A DNA stretch of 7,758 nt from Bacteroidales bacterium. Its GTDB lineage: Bacteria > Bacteroidota > Bacteroidia > Bacteroidales > JAADGE01. Of the stretch, positions 4,721-7,758 are shown piece by piece. The stretch is taken from contig JALSMF010000412.1 in NCBI GenBank assembly GCA_026987795.1, positions 1 through 7,758 of the forward strand, in the 5' to 3' direction. The notes beneath the pieces are model-generated. The model did no database searches and was not told where the DNA came from. It saw nothing but the letters and a program-made list of their open reading frames with translations. A program made the translations under genes and the position numbers. Position 1 is the first letter of the stretch. Each line of letters starts with the position of its first letter.

Positions 4721-6397
4721 TCAGAAATCTAAATCAAAGTTTCTTTTTAGTTCTTCAAGATTCGGATTTTTATTTACAAGATATTTATATTTATCTCTGT
4801 CGGTATAAATAAAGTTTTGTTCTCCTGACTTGGTATCATTTGCAAGCTTATATTTAAATTCTAAGTTTTTATTTCCGGTTTTATTTCTCAGGAAATTTAC
4901 TATTCGAGGTTTTATTTCTGCTAATTTCTGTTCTAATGATTTATTGATTACGGTAAACTCAACCGTATTTTTATCAATAACCGTTAAATTGCCTGCTTTA
5001 AGGGCATTATACATACGCACTTGTTTATTGAACTTTTCAATGAGTTCATTCCATGCATCTTTAATACTCACTGCGGATGAAGTATCCCGAATTGTTGTTT
5101 CGGGTTCATCAGATTTTTTATTTTCCGTATTTGAAGTGTTTTTTTTATTTATCGCACCGTTTATGGATATTCTGCGATGATTTGAAGTTGTTTTTGTTAA
5201 TTCCTTCTTATATTCTGTTTTTTTCTCTTGTGTTACGCTTAGATCTTCTTTTTTGTCATCAGCTTTTTTTTCTGAACTTACAGATTCAGTTTTTTTTTTT
5301 GATTCAACTGATATATTGCACATTTTCATAAGTGCCAACTCTACCAAAAGTCTTTTATTTTTACTGCCCTTATATGCTAAATCCGTTTGATTTGAAATAT
5401 CAAGAGCTTTAAGCAAAAAGTTAACATCTGTTTTTCCGGCTTGTTTTTTATATTTTTCCTTAATATTTGAACCTACTTCAAGTAATTGAACGGTAACAGG
5501 GTCTTTACAAACCATCAGGTCTCTGAAATGAGAACTTAAACCGCTTATAAAATGATTTCCGTCAAAGCCGTTATTCAATATTTCATCAAAAATCAGAAGA
5601 GATTGAGAAATGTTGTTTTCCAAGATGAAATCGGTTAGTTTAAAATAGTAGTCATAGTCAAGAACATTGAGGTTCTCGATTGTTTGTTTATATGTTATTT
5701 TTTTTCCGGAAAAACTTACTATTTGGTCAAAAAAAGACAGGGCATCTCTCATGGCTCCGTCTGCTTTTTGTGCAATAATGTTCAGTGCATCTTTATCTGC
5801 CTCTATATCTTCTTGCTCGGCAACATAGGCAAGATATTCTACCGTATCTTCAATTTTTATTCTGTTAAAATCAAAGATTTGACATCTGGATAAAATGGTA
5901 GGAAGAATTTTATGTTTTTCGGTAGTAGCAAGAACAAAAATTGCATATTCGGGCGGTTCTTCCAGAGTTTTCAGAAAAGCATTAAACGCTTGAGATGACA
6001 GCATATGCACCTCATCGATAATATATACGCTGTGAGTTCCTATTTGCGGCGGAATTCTGACTTGTTCGATAAGATTTCTTATGTCTTCTACCGAATTATT
6101 TGATGCTGCGTCTAATTCGTGAATATTATACGAACGATTTTCATTAAAAGCAATACAAGATTCACACTCGTTGCAAGCTTCAAAATCGCTCGCAGGGTTT
6201 GAACAGTTTATGGTTTTGGCAAATATCCTGGCACAAGTGGTCTTCCCTACCCCTCGAGGTCCGCAAAATAAATAGGCGTGAGCTAATTGCTTTGTCTTAA
6301 TTGAATTCTTAAGCGTTGTTGTAATAGAATACTGTCCTACAACTGACTTGAAGTCTTGAGGACGATACTTTCTTGCCGATACAATAAAATTTTCCAT
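4721..6397 (-). CDS. dnaX: DNA polymerase III subunit tau/gamma (DnaX)
   Basis: This encodes 558 residues of the clamp-loader ATPase that loads the sliding clamp and, through its C-terminus, ties the loader to helicase and polymerase. Domains I-II show Walker A GPRGVGKT (46-53), the zinc cysteines Cys65/75/78/81, Walker B IIDEVH (126-131), the SRC arginine-finger motif (170-172) and sensor 2 GAMRDA (213-218). The collar domain III ends near residue 361. A Lys/Glu/Ser/Thr-rich linker follows (about 366-440), then a C-terminal tau-type domain (about 440-558). The linker starts exactly at an 11-A run where frameshifting would give a gamma-like product. The start is supported by the usual N-terminus (SARKYRPQDF) and a promoter just upstream. 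There is no Shine-Dalgarno sequence. Confidence 0.97.
   Translation of the reverse strand: MENFIVSARKYRPQDFKSVVGQYSITTTLKNSIKTKQLAHAYLFCGPRGVGKTTCARIFAKTINCSNPASDFEACNECESCIAFNENRSYNIHELDAASNNSVEDIRNLIEQVRIPPQIGTHSVYIIDEVHMLSSQAFNAFLKTLEEPPEYAIFVLATTEKHKILPTILSRCQIFDFNRIKIEDTVEYLAYVAEQEDIEADKDALNIIAQKADGAMRDALSFFDQIVSFSGKKITYKQTIENLNVLDYDYYFKLTDFILENNISQSLLIFDEILNNGFDGNHFISGLSSHFRDLMVCKDPVTVQLLEVGSNIKEKYKKQAGKTDVNFLLKALDISNQTDLAYKGSKNKRLLVELALMKMCNISVESKKKTESVSSEKKADDKKEDLSVTQEKKTEYKKELTKTTSNHRRISINGAINKKNTSNTENKKSDEPETTIRDTSSAVSIKDAWNELIEKFNKQVRMYNALKAGNLTVIDKNTVEFTVINKSLEQKLAEIKPRIVNFLRNKTGNKNLEFKYKLANDTKSGEQNFIYTDRDKYKYLVNKNPNLEELKRNFDLDF
5264..5300 (-). promoter_or_regulatory. Candidate dnaX slippage/frameshift site (A11 then A8)
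   Basis: The coding strand has 11 consecutive A (5300-5290, Ser366-Lys367-369-Thr370) and, 18 bases on, 8 consecutive A (5271-5264). One extra A, or a -1 ribosomal shift, at the first run gives Asn then TGA (370 residues). One A fewer gives Leu-Asn-Leu then TAA (372 residues). A -1 shift at the second run gives Ser then TGA (379 residues). All three products would keep domains I-III and lose the tau domain, as gamma does in E. coli and Thermus thermophilus. A weak stem (CTGAA 5289-5285 with TTCAG 5276-5272) follows the first run directly. Use of the site in cells is inferred. Confidence 0.6.
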
Positions 6398-6407
6398 AAG
6401 TCGGCAA

Positions 6408-6438
6408 CAAAAATATAAAAGAAATTTTCAATATGCAA
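6408..6438 (-). promoter_or_regulatory. Bacteroidota-type promoter for dnaX
   Basis: On the minus strand, TTG (6438-6436), a 20-base spacer and TATTTTTG (6415-6408) match TTG / TAnnTTTG at every fixed position. It leaves a very short leader before the ATG at 6397, so translation probably starts on a nearly leaderless message. Confidence 0.55.
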
Positions 6439-6481
6439 TTTGATTTATTAACTGTTAAAAGTTATTTCCGAATTAGATAAA

Positions 6482-6507
6482 TGACAATATTTAAAGTCAT
6501 ATTGTCA
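6482..6507. promoter_or_regulatory. 9-8-9 palindrome in the dnaX/hsp20 divergent region, possible operator
   Basis: TGACAATAT (6482-6490) and ATATTGTCA (6499-6507) are perfect inverted copies around an 8-base spacer, and a nested TGAC/GTCA pair (6482-6485 with 6496-6499) overlaps it. It lies between divergent genes, where a terminator is not expected. The geometry recalls the CIRCE heat-shock operator (9-9-9) but the sequence is different. A dimeric regulator of hsp20 is a reasonable guess, not shown. The rest of this 323-base gap holds only the two promoters and AT-rich sequence. Confidence 0.4.
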
Positions 6508-6620
6508 GCACAACACCGCAAATAACTAAAAATGTAAAGTATTTATAATAAACAAATTAATAACAAATTTGCATCTTCTTCAAAAAAGACATCATTCTTA
6601 CGGCAAATACCCAAAGGACA

Positions 6621-6654
6621 TTTTGGCAGAATATTAATTTTGGAATATAATTTG
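6621..6654 (+). promoter_or_regulatory. Candidate promoter for the first hsp20 gene
   Basis: TTTTG (6621-6625), a 20-base spacer and TATAATTTG (6646-6654), an imperfect TAnnTTTG box. Transcription would start near 6661, leaving a leader of about 60 bases before the ATG. Confidence 0.4.
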
Positions 6655-6707
6655 AAAATATAATGTTGAAATTTCGAATTAAAAATATTGTTTAACTTAA
6701 AAAATAC

Positions 6708-6712
6708 GGAGG
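6708..6712 (+). promoter_or_regulatory. Strong Shine-Dalgarno sequence that fixes the hsp20 start
   Basis: GGAGG lies eight bases before the ATG at 6721 and rules out the longer frame from a TTG at 6688. It is the only strong Shine-Dalgarno sequence ahead of any gene in this window; Bacteroidota generally do without it. Confidence 0.75.
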
Positions 6713-6720
6713 ATTTAGCT

Positions 6721-7155
6721 ATGACACTTGCACGATTTAATCAGTTACCGAGTTTATTCGACCAATTTTTTGAAAATGACTTATTTGACTGGTCGAACAG
6801 AAATTATTCAAGCACAAATACTACTTTGCCTTCCGTAAATATTAAGGAAAGCAATGACGGATTTGAAGTTGAAATGGCTGCACCCGGTTTAGAGAAAAAA
6901 GATTTTAAAATTGAACTTAACGGCGATGTTTTAACAATATCGTCAGAGAAAAAAGTAGAAAATGAAACCAAAGACGGTGAAAAATTCACAAAAAGAGAGT
7001 TCAGTTATCAATCTTTCAGTCGTTCGTTTACTCTTCCTAACACCGTTGACGAAGAAAAAATTAATGCTAAATACGACAACGGTATTTTGAAAGTAATAAT
7101 TCCGAAAAAAGAGGAAGCAAAACCTAAACCGGCAAAAAAAATAGCCATTGCATAA
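6721..7155 (+). CDS. Small heat-shock protein, Hsp20/alpha-crystallin family (copy 1)
   Basis: This encodes 144 residues of an ATP-independent holdase that binds unfolding proteins in the cytoplasm as part of large oligomers. After a Phe-rich N-terminal arm (SLFDQFFENDLFDW), the alpha-crystallin domain runs from about residue 39 (PSVNIKE) through MAAPGLEKKDFKIEL to NGILKVIIPKK (about 120-130), with the conserved A-P-G and G-I-L turns. The Lys/Pro/Ala-rich tail ends with an IxI motif (KKIAIA) that in this family binds a neighbouring subunit. The start at 6721 is set by the Shine-Dalgarno sequence. A palindrome and a promoter lie upstream and a strong terminator downstream, so it can be expressed alone. 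The second copy follows 82 bases later. Confidence 0.95.
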   Translation: MTLARFNQLPSLFDQFFENDLFDWSNRNYSSTNTTLPSVNIKESNDGFEVEMAAPGLEKKDFKIELNGDVLTISSEKKVENETKDGEKFTKREFSYQSFSRSFTLPNTVDEEKINAKYDNGILKVIIPKKEEAKPKPAKKIAIA

Positions 7156-7166
7156 CAAAACAGCTC

Positions 7167-7198
7167 AAGTGCCGGAAGATAATAACCGGCACTTTTTG
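7167..7198 (+). terminator. Strong intrinsic terminator between the two hsp20 genes
   Basis: AGTGCCGG (7168-7175) pairs perfectly with CCGGCACT (7186-7193) around a 10-base loop, and TTTTT follows. It is the best intrinsic terminator in the window. It should reduce or block read-through into the second copy. Confidence 0.85.
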
Positions 7199-7237
7199 TT
7201 TCCGGTTTTTATTGTCTAACCTTTAAAATCAACAGCT

Positions 7238-7672
7238 ATGAAATTCCCAAAATTAAAGCATGACATAAAAATATTTCCGAATATAATTGAAAGCTTCAGA
7301 GAGAAAAGAAACAGGGATAAGCACGAAACTGACATTCTCAGTTTCAATGTTCCGTCTGTTAATATTTCTGATGAAAATAACGAATATAAACTGAATATCG
7401 CTCTGCCAGGTTTTGATAAAAAAGATATAGACATAAAAATTCAGGATAATTGCCTGATTATTTCTTCGGAAAAAACCCGTAAAAAAGAAGATAATAAGAA
7501 TAATTTTATACGAAAAGAATATTCTTATTCTTCTTTTCAGCGTATTTTCAATTTGCCCGAAAGTGCAGACGAGAATAAAATAAAGGCAAAAATGCGAAAC
7601 GGTATTTTAACTCTAAAGATAGGAAAAAGGAAAAATTACAAATCTGACAACAGGATAATTACGGTTAAATAA
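7238..7672 (+). CDS. Small heat-shock protein, Hsp20/alpha-crystallin family (copy 2)
   Basis: This encodes 144 residues, a diverged paralogue of the preceding gene. The alpha-crystallin domain runs from about residue 39 (PSVNISDENNEY) through IALPGFDKKDIDIKI to NGILTLKIGKRK (about 119-130), and the short tail ends in an I-x-V motif (IITVK). The N-terminal arm is more basic (MKFPKLKHDIKIFPNIIESF) and lacks the Phe-rich patch of copy 1, so substrate range or oligomer form may differ. There is no Shine-Dalgarno sequence, in contrast to copy 1. A weak promoter-like pair (TTTTTG at 7193-7198 and TAACCTTT at 7217-7224) overlaps the upstream terminator's T-run, so it may have its own promoter or depend on read-through. 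Confidence 0.93.
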   Translation: MKFPKLKHDIKIFPNIIESFREKRNRDKHETDILSFNVPSVNISDENNEYKLNIALPGFDKKDIDIKIQDNCLIISSEKTRKKEDNKNNFIRKEYSYSSFQRIFNLPESADENKIKAKMRNGILTLKIGKRKNYKSDNRIITVK

Positions 7673-7696
7673 TATTGTCGGGTATTATAAAAATAT

Positions 7697-7731
7697 GAAG
7701 GACGGAAATACGAACCGTCTTTCTTTGTTTT
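7697..7731. terminator. Intrinsic terminator after the second hsp20 gene
   Basis: GAAGGACGG (7697-7705) pairs with CCGTCTTTC (7715-7723), with one G-T pair, around a 9-base loop, followed by TTTGTTTT. On the minus strand an AT-rich stretch with a T5 run follows the stem, so it may work in both directions. Confidence 0.7.
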
Positions 7732-7758
7732 ATGAAATTTCGTTGATTAATTCTGCCA
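7730..7758 (-). CDS. Possible C-terminal end of a convergent gene (partial)
   Basis: On the minus strand one frame enters from the right edge and reads AELINEIS before a TAA at 7732-7730, just outside the terminator hairpin. Eight codons cannot identify a product. The placement, convergent on a shared terminator, is what supports it. It could equally be non-coding. Confidence 0.25.

Noticed and set aside
5264..5300. A-runs in dnaX as a disabling frameshift or assembly error
   Set aside because: The frame is intact through both runs and the tau-type C-terminal domain follows in frame.
6482..6507. CIRCE operator or divergent terminator
   Set aside because: The arms do not match TTAGCACTC/GAGTGCTAA, and the position between two divergent starts with no T-run argues against termination.
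6688..6720. N-terminal extension of the first Hsp20 from TTG at 6688
   Set aside because: A GGAGG eight bases before the ATG at 6721 marks the real start, and the shorter product has a normal Hsp20 N-terminus.
1..7758. CRISPR array, tRNA or rRNA genes, insertion-sequence transposase
   Set aside because: I saw no regularly spaced direct repeats, no tRNA-like cloverleaf with its TTCRA loop, no rRNA sequence and no transposase-like protein on either strand.

Overview
The window reads as a piece of a Bacteroidota chromosome. The genome is AT-rich. Most start codons have no Shine-Dalgarno sequence. Several genes are preceded by the Bacteroidota promoter pattern (a TTG or TTTG box, about 19-20 bases, then TAnnTTTG). 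The proteins (monomeric isocitrate dehydrogenase, FtnA-type ferritin, DnaX with a basic linker, SD-led Hsp20) fit that phylum. I cannot name a genus.

Layout. Positions 1-526 have no convincing gene. They hold a relatively GC-rich chain of small hairpins (1-218), then an AT-rich stretch bounded by long inverted repeats (239-260 and 479-496) that contains a candidate promoter. Next comes a very AT-rich lipoprotein gene (527-1183). It is preceded by an integron-type core site (GTTAGGT, 504-510) and followed by an attC-like hairpin (1195-1244). The two ends of this 740-base segment complete each other's base pairing when joined, so I interpret it as an integron-type gene cassette. An AT-rich, probably bidirectional terminator separates it from the convergent chromosomal genes.

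On the minus strand, in transcription order, are dnaX (DNA polymerase III tau/gamma), icd (monomeric NADP-isocitrate dehydrogenase), a ferritin gene 23 bases behind icd, and a small zinc-ribbon protein with its own promoter. dnaX carries an 11-A run exactly at the end of its clamp-loader core. Both alternative frames stop within a few codons, the arrangement expected for making a short gamma form by transcriptional slippage or ribosomal frameshifting.

On the plus strand, divergent from dnaX, are two small heat-shock protein genes (Hsp20), separated by a strong intrinsic terminator. The first has the window's only strong Shine-Dalgarno sequence and a 9-8-9 palindrome in its upstream region. 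A further terminator and possibly the last codons of a convergent gene close the window.

Functionally, the chromosomal part mixes housekeeping (replication, TCA cycle/NADPH) with stress functions (iron storage, protein holdases). The lipoprotein segment looks like acquired DNA inserted next to the terminator of the minus-strand gene block.
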